DNA of 64,000 nucleotides, taken from positions 1-64,000 of the forward strand of contig JAFGGJ010000008.1 of assembly GCA_016930595.1 (NCBI GenBank), written 5' to 3'. Below, in pieces: positions 18,944 to 28,900 of this stretch; within the stretch, counting starts at the first letter, position 1; the number at the start of each line of letters is the position of its first letter. The notes under the pieces are model-generated. The model searched no databases. It worked only from the letters and a program-made list of their open reading frames with translations, and was not told the origin of the DNA. This DNA comes from Planctomycetota bacterium. Its GTDB lineage: Bacteria; Planctomycetota; SZUA-567; JAFGGJ01. The position numbers and the translations under genes are program-made.

Positions 18944-18946
18944 CGA

Positions 18947-20764
18947 ATGAAGTTGTTCGCCCTGGAATTAATACAGAAGAAATCGGCCGGCCTGACGGTG
19001 TATATACCCAGACCGGGAGCAGTGGCACCGGTAACAGTAGGTGCCGCCGGGGCCGATATAGAGCTGCCCGATGCCGAGGGGACCGTAATAACGGTCGCCC
19101 CCGTGGACGAAGGGCTGGAAATAGTGCGCCGGAGAGGCAGCCCGAGCCTGAACGGGACCGGGATTCACGAGGTTACGATCATGAAACCCGGAGGAGCGCT
19201 GGCGGTGGGGAAACATGTGTTCCATCTGGAGGAAGACGGGCACCTGATGCTCATGGAAACCGACGGGACAACGGGGCCCGGCGAGAAGAGAAGGACGGCC
19301 CTGGCGTCCGGCATGGAAACCATCGGGATGTATCTGAAACTAGACGCCAGTGAAACCCCTGTTCAGGTTCTGGACACCGTACGACGCCAACTCCACCTGA
19401 GAGGCCTGGAGTTGATCCACCGTCCAGGCGATGGGAAGGCGTCGAAAGAATACCTGTCCGGAGAACCTTTCCCATGCGATACCGGAGCAGCGACGGCAGC
19501 CGCCGGTACGGGTTTTATATACCTTTCGTCATCGAAGGATCTGTCGGTAGCGGCGGTCGGCCATGGCGACGGCGGAAGCCCCTGCACCATCCTAACGGGA
19601 TGGACCGACAGATGGGCTTCAGCGGGCTACGCGGCGAACCTGCACAACCACCTGCCGGCGCTTCTGTGTTCACTGGCGGTGGCGTGGACAATGGAAGGGC
19701 TCGCGGAGAATATCCTGGCGGTCATGCGGACCTGGACAAGCATGCTGGCGACAAGCGCCTGCGACATAGTGAACGGTCTTTTCGGACCCGTCTATGGCTA
19801 CGCGCAACTGGCGGAGGACGACCGGGCATACACGGACAAGCTGGTGAACAACGTGCTGTCCGGAACGCGTGAAGCGCACGAATACATCGAAACGGTGTCG
19901 CGGTTTTCCACCCGGCACAGCATGGGCAGGAAACGCATAAGCGTACCCGTTGCGGCGCGGGAGGTGGCCGATTTCGTTTCCGTGGAAGCGTTCAGGAGCG
20001 GGAAGCGGTTCATATTCGAGGCCGAAGGGGAGAACCTGTTCATCAGCGCCGACCCGGCGGCATTGTACCAGATACTGGCAGTGATGATGTTGGGGGCGTT
20101 GAGCGAACCCGGCTGCGGCGAAGAGCTGACGGTAAGGATGAATTCTACGGGGAACCGGGTGGAGATAAGGATCCTGCTGAAAAAGGCTCCCCCGGAACTT
20201 TGCGGCAGGGACGGGGATTTTCGTGAGACGGCGGTGAGGGAAGGAACGGCCGGCGTGTACGCGGCGCTGTGCAGGAGGATAGCGGCGAGCCTGGAAGGCG
20301 AATACAAACGTGCGAAGAACGCCGGGGGCGCCGAACACGTGCTCGAGCTAAAGGCCACAGCGGGTGAAGACGCGGCGACGCTGGACAGGCTGGGCATAAC
20401 GGAACGGCAGGAAACGAAAGCAGGAATACTGGCCCTTGACGAGGACCGGGAATGCCACATGCTACTCGCCTATGCCCTGAGGCCGGAACCGGTTGACTGC
20501 GCCGTAAGCGCCGAAGAAGCGCTGGAGATGTTCGCCGAGAAGCGATACCGGGCAATTATGATCGGCGTATCGCCGGGGAACCAAGAGAAGGCGCATAAAG
20601 TATATGAACACGTCAGGAAAAACTACCCGGGAACACGGATAATAGCGTGCATGCTCGGGAAGATGGAAAACGGCGAAAGCGGCCGTTTCGACGAGGCCGC
20701 CGCCATACTGAACAGACCGTTTGACATCGCGCTGCTCCGGGCCGTCGTGACAATGGAACGGTGA
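18947..20764 (+). CDS. FHA-like / degenerate histidine-kinase-like signalling protein
   Basis: A 605-residue soluble protein. Residues about 15-100 read like an FHA or forkhead-like beta-sandwich (VTVGAAGADIELPDAEGTVI, LNGTGIHEVTIMKPGGAL). A middle part (about 100-240) may be GAF-like. Residues about 275-345 match the dimerisation helix of sensor kinases (IVNGLFGPVYGYAQLAEDD), but the expected phospho-accepting His before it is missing. The region after it (ADPAALYQILAVMML) resembles an ATPase domain without clear N, G1 or G2 boxes. The C-terminal 110 residues look like a receiver domain without the usual Asp cluster. AGAGGA lies 6 nt before the ATG. Probably a pseudokinase scaffold; the domain calls come from pattern only. 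Confidence 0.55.
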   Translation: MKLFALELIQKKSAGLTVYIPRPGAVAPVTVGAAGADIELPDAEGTVITVAPVDEGLEIVRRRGSPSLNGTGIHEVTIMKPGGALAVGKHVFHLEEDGHLMLMETDGTTGPGEKRRTALASGMETIGMYLKLDASETPVQVLDTVRRQLHLRGLELIHRPGDGKASKEYLSGEPFPCDTGAATAAAGTGFIYLSSSKDLSVAAVGHGDGGSPCTILTGWTDRWASAGYAANLHNHLPALLCSLAVAWTMEGLAENILAVMRTWTSMLATSACDIVNGLFGPVYGYAQLAEDDRAYTDKLVNNVLSGTREAHEYIETVSRFSTRHSMGRKRISVPVAAREVADFVSVEAFRSGKRFIFEAEGENLFISADPAALYQILAVMMLGALSEPGCGEELTVRMNSTGNRVEIRILLKKAPPELCGRDGDFRETAVREGTAGVYAALCRRIAASLEGEYKRAKNAGGAEHVLELKATAGEDAATLDRLGITERQETKAGILALDEDRECHMLLAYALRPEPVDCAVSAEEALEMFAEKRYRAIMIGVSPGNQEKAHKVYEHVRKNYPGTRIIACMLGKMENGESGRFDEAAAILNRPFDIALLRAVVTMER

Positions 20765-20837
20765 GCGGCCCCGCACGCGGGAAGAGGAAGCAGGATCTCC
20801 GGAAATTTTTCTACAAACCCTGATGTAGTTTGATTTG

Positions 20838-20843
20838 TATAAT
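20838..20843 (+). promoter_or_regulatory. -10 box upstream of PASTA lipoprotein
   Basis: A perfect TATAAT preceded by TG lies in a locally AT-rich patch 94 bp before the ATG at 20937. No convincing -35 hexamer is visible. It is followed by the inverted repeat GCTGAT/ATCAGC (20846-20860), which could form a small hairpin in the leader. Confidence 0.5.
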
Positions 20844-20936
20844 TTGCTGATAGAATCAGCATTTAAGCGTCAGGATTTGTACGGGCGCCCGACGTGCGTC
20901 GCGCGCCAAGGCCGGGTTGTCTGAAAGGGGGCTCCG

Positions 20937-22748
20937 ATGCGCAAGTTTCTGACGGCAACGATGGCGATAATTCTGGTATCGGGATGTACGATGGTTTCGT
21001 ACTATCCGGGCTATTACGCTCCTCCAACGCAGGCACCGGTCCAGGAACCGGTCACATCGAGCATCACGGTACCCAACGTGGTCGGCATGACGCTGCAGGA
21101 GGCCCAGAACGCCCTGTGGACCAGCAGTCTTGTACCGGGAGATACCAGCTACCAGATCGGCGGTGAGCGGAAAGACGTGGTACTGAGCCAGAGCGTAGCG
21201 GCCGGCACAGAAATGCCGGCGTATGCGAAGGTGGACCTGGCGGTGTCGGCGGGAGCCGCGCAGACGTATGTACCGGCCCTTGTGGGGCTGGAGCCATCGG
21301 CAGCGGACGGGATGCTGCGGCAATTCGGGCTCAGGACGGGCACAGTGCAGTACGTTGAACTGCCCGGCATAAACGAACCCAAGGTCGTAAGCCAGACGCC
21401 CCAGGTAGGCGCCAGTGTCACGGTGAACACGGCCGTGAATTACACGGTAGCCATAAGACGCAGCACGGTTGCGGTTCCGAATATTGTCGGGCAGCAGCTT
21501 TCGGCGGCCAAGAGGACGCTGGCGTCGGCAGGCCTGAGCCTTGGCAAGATAACGCCGAGCTATGGTAACGGGACGCCGAATACGATAAAGTGGCAGTCTC
21601 CCGCGAGAGGAACCCAGGTACCCCCCGGTTCGGCCGTGGACATAATGGTGCTGATGGCGCCCAGGGCCGTATCAGTCCCCAATCTCTATTCGATGTCTGC
21701 GGAACAGGCATCGAGGGCGCTGAGTGAAGCGGGCCTTGCGATGGGGAGGCAGACACGGGTCGCCGGAACCACCCAGAACCAGGTGGTGTCGCAGAATCCT
21801 GCGGCCGGAAGCCGGGCCAGAGCGGGAAGCGGCGTTGACATAGTACTGGGAGGACAGAGGATAGCCTACCCGAGCCCCACACCGAGGCCGGTCCCCCAGC
21901 CGACGCCTCAGCCGGTACCGCAGCCTGTCCCCCAGCCGACGCCACAGCCTGTACCGCAGCCTGTCCCGCAGCCGACGCCTCAGCAGAAGGTGCGAGTGCC
22001 TTTCGTAATGGGCAAGTCGGAAGAAGAGGCACGCGGAATCCTGGTGCAGGCCGGGCTGCAATGTTCGGTCGTGGCCGTACAGAACCGAAACCTGCCCAGG
22101 GACGTCGTCATATCACAGAACCCCGCCGTCAACACGCTGGTGGACGCCGGGACACCTGTGCAGATAACGGTGAACAAGACATCCCAGCCGATTCCCCCTC
22201 CGGTCCCGACGGTCGCGGTACCGTCGATACTGGGCCAGACGGAAGCAGCCGCGCAGGCCGCGTTGCGCAGAGCCGGGCTGCAGGGCAGGCGGGACGGCGT
22301 ACGCGAGGTTGCGGACGCCCGCGGCAACAGCGGCCGGATAGCAGAGCAGACACCGGCTCCCGGCACCCAGGTGCCCCGTGGAACCACTGTGGGCTACGTG
22401 ATAACCGTGCAACAGGTGAAGAAACCCGACAAGCAGCCGAAACAGGGTCCGGGCACGGTCCCGACACCCGGGAAAGAAGCGCCGGGCAAACCGAGCCAGC
22501 CGAGTCAGCCGAGCCAACCGGGGCATCCGAATAAACCGACGAAAGCCCCCGAAGCAAAGACCGTAAACATTCCCAACGTGGTAGGCAACGACCTTAACAA
22601 GGCCCGCGGCAAACTGTCGGGACTGTCGGTAACGATAAACTTCGTCCGCGGTGACAAGGACAGGGTGGTGATAGCGCAATCCCTGGCCCCAGGAACGAAA
22701 GTGGCGCAGGGGACCCAGGTGGTCCTAACGGTCAGCATGAAGGAATAG
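20937..22748 (+). CDS. PASTA-repeat lipoprotein (seven PASTA domains, no kinase)
   Basis: A 603-residue protein. The lipobox LVSGC puts the lipidated Cys at residue 17. Seven PASTA-type repeats of 60-70 residues each begin with a VPN(V/I)VG-like motif and end with a QxPxxGxxV-like motif: four in tandem, a Pro/Gln linker, two more, a Lys/Pro/Ser linker, and one last repeat. PASTA domains bind peptidoglycan fragments or beta-lactams and usually sit on Ser/Thr kinases or penicillin-binding proteins. Here they are free of any catalytic domain, so the protein may tether the cell wall to a membrane. AAAGGGGG lies about 7 nt before the ATG. It is monocistronic by spacing. Confidence 0.9.
   Translation: MRKFLTATMAIILVSGCTMVSYYPGYYAPPTQAPVQEPVTSSITVPNVVGMTLQEAQNALWTSSLVPGDTSYQIGGERKDVVLSQSVAAGTEMPAYAKVDLAVSAGAAQTYVPALVGLEPSAADGMLRQFGLRTGTVQYVELPGINEPKVVSQTPQVGASVTVNTAVNYTVAIRRSTVAVPNIVGQQLSAAKRTLASAGLSLGKITPSYGNGTPNTIKWQSPARGTQVPPGSAVDIMVLMAPRAVSVPNLYSMSAEQASRALSEAGLAMGRQTRVAGTTQNQVVSQNPAAGSRARAGSGVDIVLGGQRIAYPSPTPRPVPQPTPQPVPQPVPQPTPQPVPQPVPQPTPQQKVRVPFVMGKSEEEARGILVQAGLQCSVVAVQNRNLPRDVVISQNPAVNTLVDAGTPVQITVNKTSQPIPPPVPTVAVPSILGQTEAAAQAALRRAGLQGRRDGVREVADARGNSGRIAEQTPAPGTQVPRGTTVGYVITVQQVKKPDKQPKQGPGTVPTPGKEAPGKPSQPSQPSQPGHPNKPTKAPEAKTVNIPNVVGNDLNKARGKLSGLSVTINFVRGDKDRVVIAQSLAPGTKVAQGTQVVLTVSMKE
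21888..21983 (+). repeat. 36-bp in-frame tandem repeat encoding a Pro/Gln linker
   Basis: Two full 36-bp units (21912-21947, 21948-21983), each encoding PVPQPVPQPTPQ, follow a partial unit (21888-21911). They code the hinge between PASTA repeats 4 and 5. Such repeats tend to vary in copy number between strains. Confidence 0.85.
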
Positions 22749-22770
22749 CACATCGTACAGGCGGGCCGCT

Positions 22771-22798
22771 TGAGAATCGCCGGAGAAGCGATAAAATC
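22771..22798 (+). promoter_or_regulatory. Putative argH promoter
   Basis: TTGAGA (22771-22776) and TAAAAT (22793-22798) are spaced 16 bp. A transcript from about 22805 would carry the perfect hairpin at 22822-22851 at its 5' end. Confidence 0.5.
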
Positions 22799-22821
22799 AG
22801 GCGGCCGGTGAAGAAACAGTG

Positions 22822-22851
22822 AAAGAGCCGGCAGTTTACTGCCGGCTCTTT
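22822..22851 (+). terminator. Perfect 14-bp hairpin between the PASTA gene and argH
   Basis: AAAGAGCCGGCAGT (22822-22835) pairs perfectly with 22838-22851 across a TT loop, ending in CTCTTTC. It could terminate the PASTA transcript (stop at 22748). It lies downstream of the likely argH promoter, so it may instead act as a leader hairpin or attenuator. It lacks a long T tract. Confidence 0.6.
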
Positions 22852-22905
22852 CGGATTATGTGGGCAGAGCGGAAGCGTCAGCCGGAGGCATGGGAGGAAC
22901 CACGC

Positions 22906-24273
22906 GTGGCCAAGCTATGGCAAAAAGACTATGATCTGGACGGTGACGTTGAGAAATACACCGTGGGCGACGACTATCTGCTGGACCTCCGCCTTGTCTC
23001 CGCGGACTGCGTGGGTTCGGCGGCGCATGCCGAAATGCTGGCGTCAATAGGAGTACTTTCCGAAAAGGAGTCCGTGGCGCTGAAAAAGGCCCTGAATGAA
23101 ATACTGGGGCTGTTCGACAAAGGCGCTTTCGCCATTACGCCCGACCAGGAGGACGTTCACACGGCGGTCGAGAACGTGCTGACGGAAAAGCTGGGCGACG
23201 TCGGCAAGAAGCTCCATACGTGCAGGAGCCGCAACGACCAGGTGATACTCGATACCCGGCTGTTCGCCAAGGCATGGATGCTGGGATTCGCGGGCTGTGC
23301 GCTGAAAACAGTCGAAGCGCTGTCGGAGCTTGCCGAGAAACACCGGCTTACGCCCATGGTCGGGCGGACGCACATGCAGAAGGCAATGCCCAGCACGGTG
23401 GGCGTGTGGGCGGGAGCTCACATGGAAAGCCTTCTGGACGACCTGGAGTTGCTGAAAGCGGCATACGTACTTAACGACCAGTGCCCGCTGGGTTCTGCGG
23501 CCAGCTACGGGGTCCCGGTGGATATAGACCGCCGGAAAGTCTCCGAACTACTGGGTTTTGCCAAGCCGCAGCGCAACGTGCTCTACGCGAACAACGGCCG
23601 CGGGAAAATTGAGCTTGCCGTGATGCAGGCGCTGGAACAGTTCATGCTGGACTATTCCAGGGTCGCCCAGGACCTGATATTGTACAGCATGCCGGAGTTC
23701 GGATACTTCAACCTGCCGGACGAGCTGACATCGGGATCGTCCATAATGCCCCAGAAGAAGAACCCCTGCGGGCTCGAACTGGTAAGGGCGAAGACATCCA
23801 CGTACATGGGCCTTGTCATGCAGGTCGGCGGCATCCTGAAAGGGCTGCCGTCGGGGTACAACCGTGACCTGCAGGAAACCAAGCGGCCGTTCATGCAAGC
23901 GCTGGACATCGTTGAACAGACAACCCGGCTGATCGACCTGACCGTCCGGAGGCTGGCGGTCAACGAGGAAAAGCTTATCGCCGGCTTTACGCCGGAAGTG
24001 TACGCCACCGACCGGGCCCTGGAACTGGTCGTGAAAGGCATGCCGTTCCGTGACGCGTACCGGGAAGTGGGGCTGAACCTGGACAAGCTGTCAGACGCCG
24101 ATCCCGTTGAAATGGTGAAACAGCGCAGGCACCTCGGCACTGCGGGCGACCTCGGCATCGAGGAAGCGCGCGCACGCGCGACCTCAGCGGGCAAGTGGGC
24201 GGGGCAACAGGGCGAGGCGTTGCGCCTGGCGATAAAGAACCTGATGGGACGCGAGGTCGAACTCGCCCCGTAG
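22906..24273 (+). CDS. argH: Argininosuccinate lyase
   Basis: This enzyme cleaves argininosuccinate to arginine and fumarate, the last step of arginine synthesis, as a cytosolic homotetramer. The 455-residue chain has the family signature GSSIMPQKKNP near residue 276, and HTCRSRNDQV and MVGRTHMQKAMP earlier. I place the start at the GTG at 22906: GGGAGG lies 8 nt upstream, and the protein then begins with AKLW like most ArgH. A longer frame from 22819 would translate the leader hairpin. No other arginine gene lies nearby. Confidence 0.95.
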   Translation: MAKLWQKDYDLDGDVEKYTVGDDYLLDLRLVSADCVGSAAHAEMLASIGVLSEKESVALKKALNEILGLFDKGAFAITPDQEDVHTAVENVLTEKLGDVGKKLHTCRSRNDQVILDTRLFAKAWMLGFAGCALKTVEALSELAEKHRLTPMVGRTHMQKAMPSTVGVWAGAHMESLLDDLELLKAAYVLNDQCPLGSAASYGVPVDIDRRKVSELLGFAKPQRNVLYANNGRGKIELAVMQALEQFMLDYSRVAQDLILYSMPEFGYFNLPDELTSGSSIMPQKKNPCGLELVRAKTSTYMGLVMQVGGILKGLPSGYNRDLQETKRPFMQALDIVEQTTRLIDLTVRRLAVNEEKLIAGFTPEVYATDRALELVVKGMPFRDAYREVGLNLDKLSDADPVEMVKQRRHLGTAGDLGIEEARARATSAGKWAGQQGEALRLAIKNLMGREVELAP

Positions 24274-24278
24274 GCAGT

Positions 24279-24308
24279 CCGGGAAGGGGGCCATTTTCCC
24301 CCCGGTTT
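24279..24308 (+). terminator. Possible argH terminator
   Basis: A GC-rich imperfect hairpin (CCGGG.GGGGG with CCCCCCGG) ends in TTT shortly after the argH stop. The stem has a two-base bulge and the T run is short. Confidence 0.35.
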
Positions 24309-24391
24309 GGCATGGACAGCTTCTATCGCGACCGCATACTTGACGGCAGAAGTGCGCCATGGCCGCGCCCCGATCCTGAAAGGAGCATGCC

Positions 24392-25255
24392 GTGAAACAT
24401 GCAGTATTCACAGTCATCCTGCCGGAACTCGACCTGGATGAGACCATAGCCGAGGTGTCGAAGGCAGGCTACGAAGCCATTGAATGGCGGTGCAAGGACG
24501 TTCCGGAAGACAAGAAGAACGACCCCTACAGTTACTGGGGCAACGTCAGGAACGACATGTCGCCCGAACGCGTGAGGAAGGACGGAGCGGAGATCGCGCG
24601 CAAGTGCCGCGATGCCGGTCTTGAATGCTTCAGCCTGGCAAGCTACTGCAGCGTCCTGCACGCCGACGACGTGAAAGCATGCGCAGAGGCGGCCGCGGCC
24701 ATCGGCGCCAAAGGCTTCCGTGTCGGGCCGCCTCACTACGGCGGGGACATCAACTATAACGAACTCTACGATATGGCCGTAAAAGCATACGAGACCGCCA
24801 TAGGAATAGCAAGACCGCTGGGGCTCAGGGTTCTGGTGGAAACCCACATGGGGAATATCACGCCGTCCTGCGGACTGACGCACAGGATCCTGGCGAATTT
24901 CGCCCCCGAAGACATCGGCGTGATATATGACCCCGGCAACCTTGTAACCGAAGGCTACGAGAACTACCAGATGGGCCTTGAACTCCTTGGCGGATATCTC
25001 AATCACGTTCACGTCAAGAACCAGTGCTGGAAAATTGCGGAGACGCTGCCGGACGGGACGGACAAGTGGACGTCGGGCAACTGTCCGCTGAAAAAAGGGT
25101 GCGTCGACTGGCGAAGAGTGATAAAAACATTGAAATCGGTCGGTTTTGACGGGATCCTGTCGGTTGAGGACTTTTCCGACACTCCCTGGCGGGAAAAGCT
25201 CACCGGGAACATCGCATACATGAAGGCCGTGGCGGCGGAGGTTGAAGCCGGTTGA
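24392..25255 (+). CDS. Sugar phosphate isomerase/epimerase (xylose-isomerase-like TIM barrel)
   Basis: A 287-residue AP-endonuclease-2/xylose-isomerase-like TIM barrel. The metal-site pattern is visible: VLVETHMGN (Glu), VIYDPGNL (Asp), HVHVKNQ (His) and ILSVEDFSD (Glu). Relatives isomerise or epimerise sugars, inositols or hydroxypyruvate; the substrate cannot be read from sequence. It starts with GTG, with AAAGGAG 6 nt upstream. The next gene overlaps its end by 4 bp (TTGA), so the two are coupled. Confidence 0.85.
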   Translation: MKHAVFTVILPELDLDETIAEVSKAGYEAIEWRCKDVPEDKKNDPYSYWGNVRNDMSPERVRKDGAEIARKCRDAGLECFSLASYCSVLHADDVKACAEAAAAIGAKGFRVGPPHYGGDINYNELYDMAVKAYETAIGIARPLGLRVLVETHMGNITPSCGLTHRILANFAPEDIGVIYDPGNLVTEGYENYQMGLELLGGYLNHVHVKNQCWKIAETLPDGTDKWTSGNCPLKKGCVDWRRVIKTLKSVGFDGILSVEDFSDTPWREKLTGNIAYMKAVAAEVEAG

Positions 25256-25986
25256 CATCGGCCATGCACGACCCGACGTTGATCGAATACGTGGAATCCG
25301 AACGGATTGCGCGGGAATACGACGGCTATCACGCCGGGAATCCGTTGTTCGAGCTTGACCGCGTGTTTCTTGCCGAAGTCCTGCCGGAGAGCGGGCTCGT
25401 TGTTGATATCGGTTGCGGTACAGGGCGATTGCTGCTAGACTTGATGGGGAAAGGGCACGAAGCAATCGGCGTCGACCTTTCGCATCACATGTTGTTGGCT
25501 GCACGGGAGAAGGCAGGAAAAGAGCTGGCGCTGGTGCGGGGCGATATGCTGGCATTGCCGGTAGCGGACAAGAAAGCGCATGCCTGCATCATGATGTTCA
25601 GCGTGCTGGGCATGCTGAGGGGAAAACGGTTGCAGGAACAGGCATTGAAGGAAGCCCACAGGATACTCAGGCCGGGGGGCGTTCTTGCGCTGCACGTGCA
25701 CAACCGGTTCAAGCGAGTGGCCTGGGGGACAGCCGATATTTTCAAAGGGTTTGTATTGAGACTCTTCGGGGGACAGTCGGCCGAATGCATGCGTAACTAC
25801 CGCGGCCTGCCGCAATTGTATCTGCACCTGTTCAGCCGCGGCGAGATACGCCGGCTCATTGACTTCTGCGGCTTCCGGCTGTTAAGAGAGGAAGCGATTC
25901 GGGACGACAGGAGCGGGTTCATGGCGGGATGCACAAGATCCTGGGGAGCCGACGGCTTCCTGCTGGCCGCGGCAAGGGAAGGTTGA
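25252..25986 (+). CDS. Class I SAM-dependent methyltransferase
   Basis: A 244-residue Rossmann-fold methyltransferase. Motif I is VVDIGCGTGRLLLDL, followed by EAIGVDLSHHML, GDMLALPVADKKA and the post-motif ILRPGGVLALHVHN. The TTG at 25252 overlaps the upstream stop (TTGA) with GGAGG 10 nt before; ATG at 25264 is the alternative. The substrate is unknown; it resembles small-molecule or quinone-type methylases. Confidence 0.85.
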   Translation: MTSAMHDPTLIEYVESERIAREYDGYHAGNPLFELDRVFLAEVLPESGLVVDIGCGTGRLLLDLMGKGHEAIGVDLSHHMLLAAREKAGKELALVRGDMLALPVADKKAHACIMMFSVLGMLRGKRLQEQALKEAHRILRPGGVLALHVHNRFKRVAWGTADIFKGFVLRLFGGQSAECMRNYRGLPQLYLHLFSRGEIRRLIDFCGFRLLREEAIRDDRSGFMAGCTRSWGADGFLLAAAREG

Positions 25987-25992
25987 CGCGAC

Positions 25993-28900
25993 ATGGAGAT
26001 TTTCTTTTGTGACCGCTGCGGCAGGAGGGTAACCGAAGCCGAACTCGAGCGCGGTGAATGCGTCAGCATAGACGAAGGTGTTTTCTGCCGGCTATGCATA
26101 AGGGATAACCCGGAAGTCGCCAAGCTTGTGGAAGGTGCCAAGGCGAGAGAGCTACAGACACAGGAGGCGGCCAAGGGCGCCGGGACGGCCACGAGAAGGC
26201 GATCCGGAGCAATGGCAAGCACCACCAGGACCGGAAGGAGCACCACAACCCGCCAGAAACGCGTGATAAGCGGCCGTGAAACATCTTCAACGGTTCCGCT
26301 TCCCCCCGGGCAGGGCTCCAAGCCGACCGCCCTTATCGCAGCCATAGTGGTGGTTATCCTGGGGATGATAGGTGTGGCCGTCTTCATGTTCGGGGGCAAG
26401 CCGGCCCGGCATCCATCGGCACCGAGTGTTCCCGAGAATGTTCCGGACAATGATAATCCGACGACAGTCCAGACGTCGCCGTCTTCGGAAGACCCGGCTC
26501 CACCCGTCGTGGAAACCCAATCTTTCGAAGGCGGCGAGGGCTATACCTGCAGCGGCTGGTACAGGACTTACGGCAGGTATGACGGCTACTATGCCATAAG
26601 CTGTGACTACGCGGGAGAAATACGGACCAAGTTCAACACGCCGCTGGGCAGCTCGGATCTTCTTGTGGGTCTGGCATGCCGGGCATCGCGGAGCGTACGC
26701 CTTGGCGTGGAGGTGACTACAACCAAAGGCCGCGGCAGGGGCGAAATTGAAATTGCCCCGGGGGGATGGAAAGGCTACTGCATTTCGAAAACCGACCTTA
26801 AGGGCGACATGGGCGGGACCATAAAGGAGGTGTTGATTACAGGGAACGCCGCGCTGGAAGACTGCCTGATGGTGGATGCCCTGCGAATTGGAGTTGCCCA
26901 GGACAAGGCGGCGTTCGCCGCGCTGTACCGTGAGGTGCCCGAGACGGACCCCAGGTTCCAGGGAATGGTTACGCTCGGGTCAAGACCGCCCCTGCCAGGC
27001 AAGTTCTACTATGTGAACGATTTTAACGATGCCGCCGCGATCGAATGCCTCGAGGAATGCGACGTGTCGCAGTCCGGCGCGGGGGATACGCAGGCCGCCA
27101 GGATGAAACCATCTCCCGGATCGCCGATACACGAAGTCAAGTGCCGGGCCAAGCCGCTGCTCCAGGCCGCAGGCCGGGACGCTGTCTGGACGGCATTGAT
27201 CAAGTCGCCCGAAAAGGGCGAAGTGGTGCTGCTGGTCGAAGTCTACGATATCAGGAACACCGAAGTATACTGGCTGAGCAAGACCGGCTGCAGCGTTGAT
27301 CCCGGGTGGAACGTTATGACGGTGCCGCTCAAGGACATGAATGTCAACCAGATGACGGGTTTCGAGCGACCGCCGAGGGTTCCGGCGGAGATCATAGTGC
27401 ACGGGTTCCACGTGAAATGGGGGGTCGACGTAACCGGCACTCCCCCGGAAATACTCGTAGACGACGTGGTGGTGGCGGGCGGCATTGATCCACAGGCACT
27501 CGCAGCATGGCTCAAGGGTCCAGTCCAGGCAACGGCAACGGTGCCGAAAACTGTTGATCGAAAACCTCCGGACGTCGTGAAGGGGAAGCCCCAGGGGACT
27601 GTTTACTGGGTCGGATATGAACCCGGGGAAAGCGGTATCGGTGCGCTTGTCGACGCGCTCGCCCCCGTCAAGGACGGCTATCCGGGCGTGGCCCAGGGAC
27701 TGACCACCAGCGGCGATCAGAACTACCGCGTCACGCTGCGCAGCGCGCGTGAGGCGTGGACAACGGATACCTTCCTGTGCCATCCCGGAGGAGACGCCGT
27801 AGTGGTTTTTGCCGCCAGGTCCAAGGAGAAAACCACGATCTGGTCGGAAGTCGAAGGGAACAAGGAAAAACATTTTGTCATAAGATACAATTTTCCGGGG
27901 CCTCTCACGGATGACTGGCAGATCTACGGTTTCCGCATAAAGGACATGCGATCGAACACACCCGGGGTCACTTTTCCAGCCGAAGGCGGAAAGATCTCCT
28001 GGATAGATTTCAGGTCATCGCAGGGCGCTTTTGAAATAGACTCGGTCGCCGTCTATCCCGACGGGACCGTACAGGAACGCACTGCCGAACTCAAGAAGTG
28101 GATAGAGAGCACGCTAGCCGCGGGAGGTACCGATGACAAGGGGCAGATAGTCCTCAAGCTGAACGCCGAAGAAGCCCTGCCCAACCTGGACAATGCCCAG
28201 GTGGAAGTAGTGGAAGGCGGCGGTCCGGTCACTCCGGCACACGCCTACAAGGCCGGGTCCCGCAAGGACGGGGACGTGGAAATTCATGAAATCCAGTTCA
28301 GGAACAGGGGCAACAACCCGTGGTTCGAGATCGGGCCTGAAACGGTGCTGGGGCTGCTGGTGAAACCGGCGGTCAGGAGTTCTGTAAAGGTTGAAGTGGA
28401 AATAACGGACGGCGCCAACGAGATTTACAGTGCCTATATCCTCCAGGACGTCAACGCGGAATGGACGCCGATGGTGATGCGTTTCAGCGGAGGGAGCGCG
28501 CAGTTTGCGGGAGCGATGAAGCCGGCGGGGAATGCGGTCCCCTCGGGCACCAAGGTCAGGGGGTTGAAGTTCTGGTCGCAGGACAGTCGCGACAGGTTCA
28601 TGGCCGACGAGATAACCGTCGCAAACGGAGTCACCGTGGATCGCATGAAAGACTTTCTGGCCGGGCGGACAGCCAGTCTGGTTCCGGAAAAGAAGGTTGA
28701 GCCCGAGACCGCGGCGGAAGCAACAGCACCGCCGGGAAAGCTTGCCGTCGGGAAATACACCGTGGACGGGAAAGAAATAGAAGTCGTCGCAGTGGACACC
28801 ATGAAAGACGGCGGCAGCATCTTCTTCGGCGGCCTTGTGAAGGACGAGGAAACGTCCGGGGTCGCTTCGCCCAACGGGGCCTCCATGCTCTTCGTAAGAC

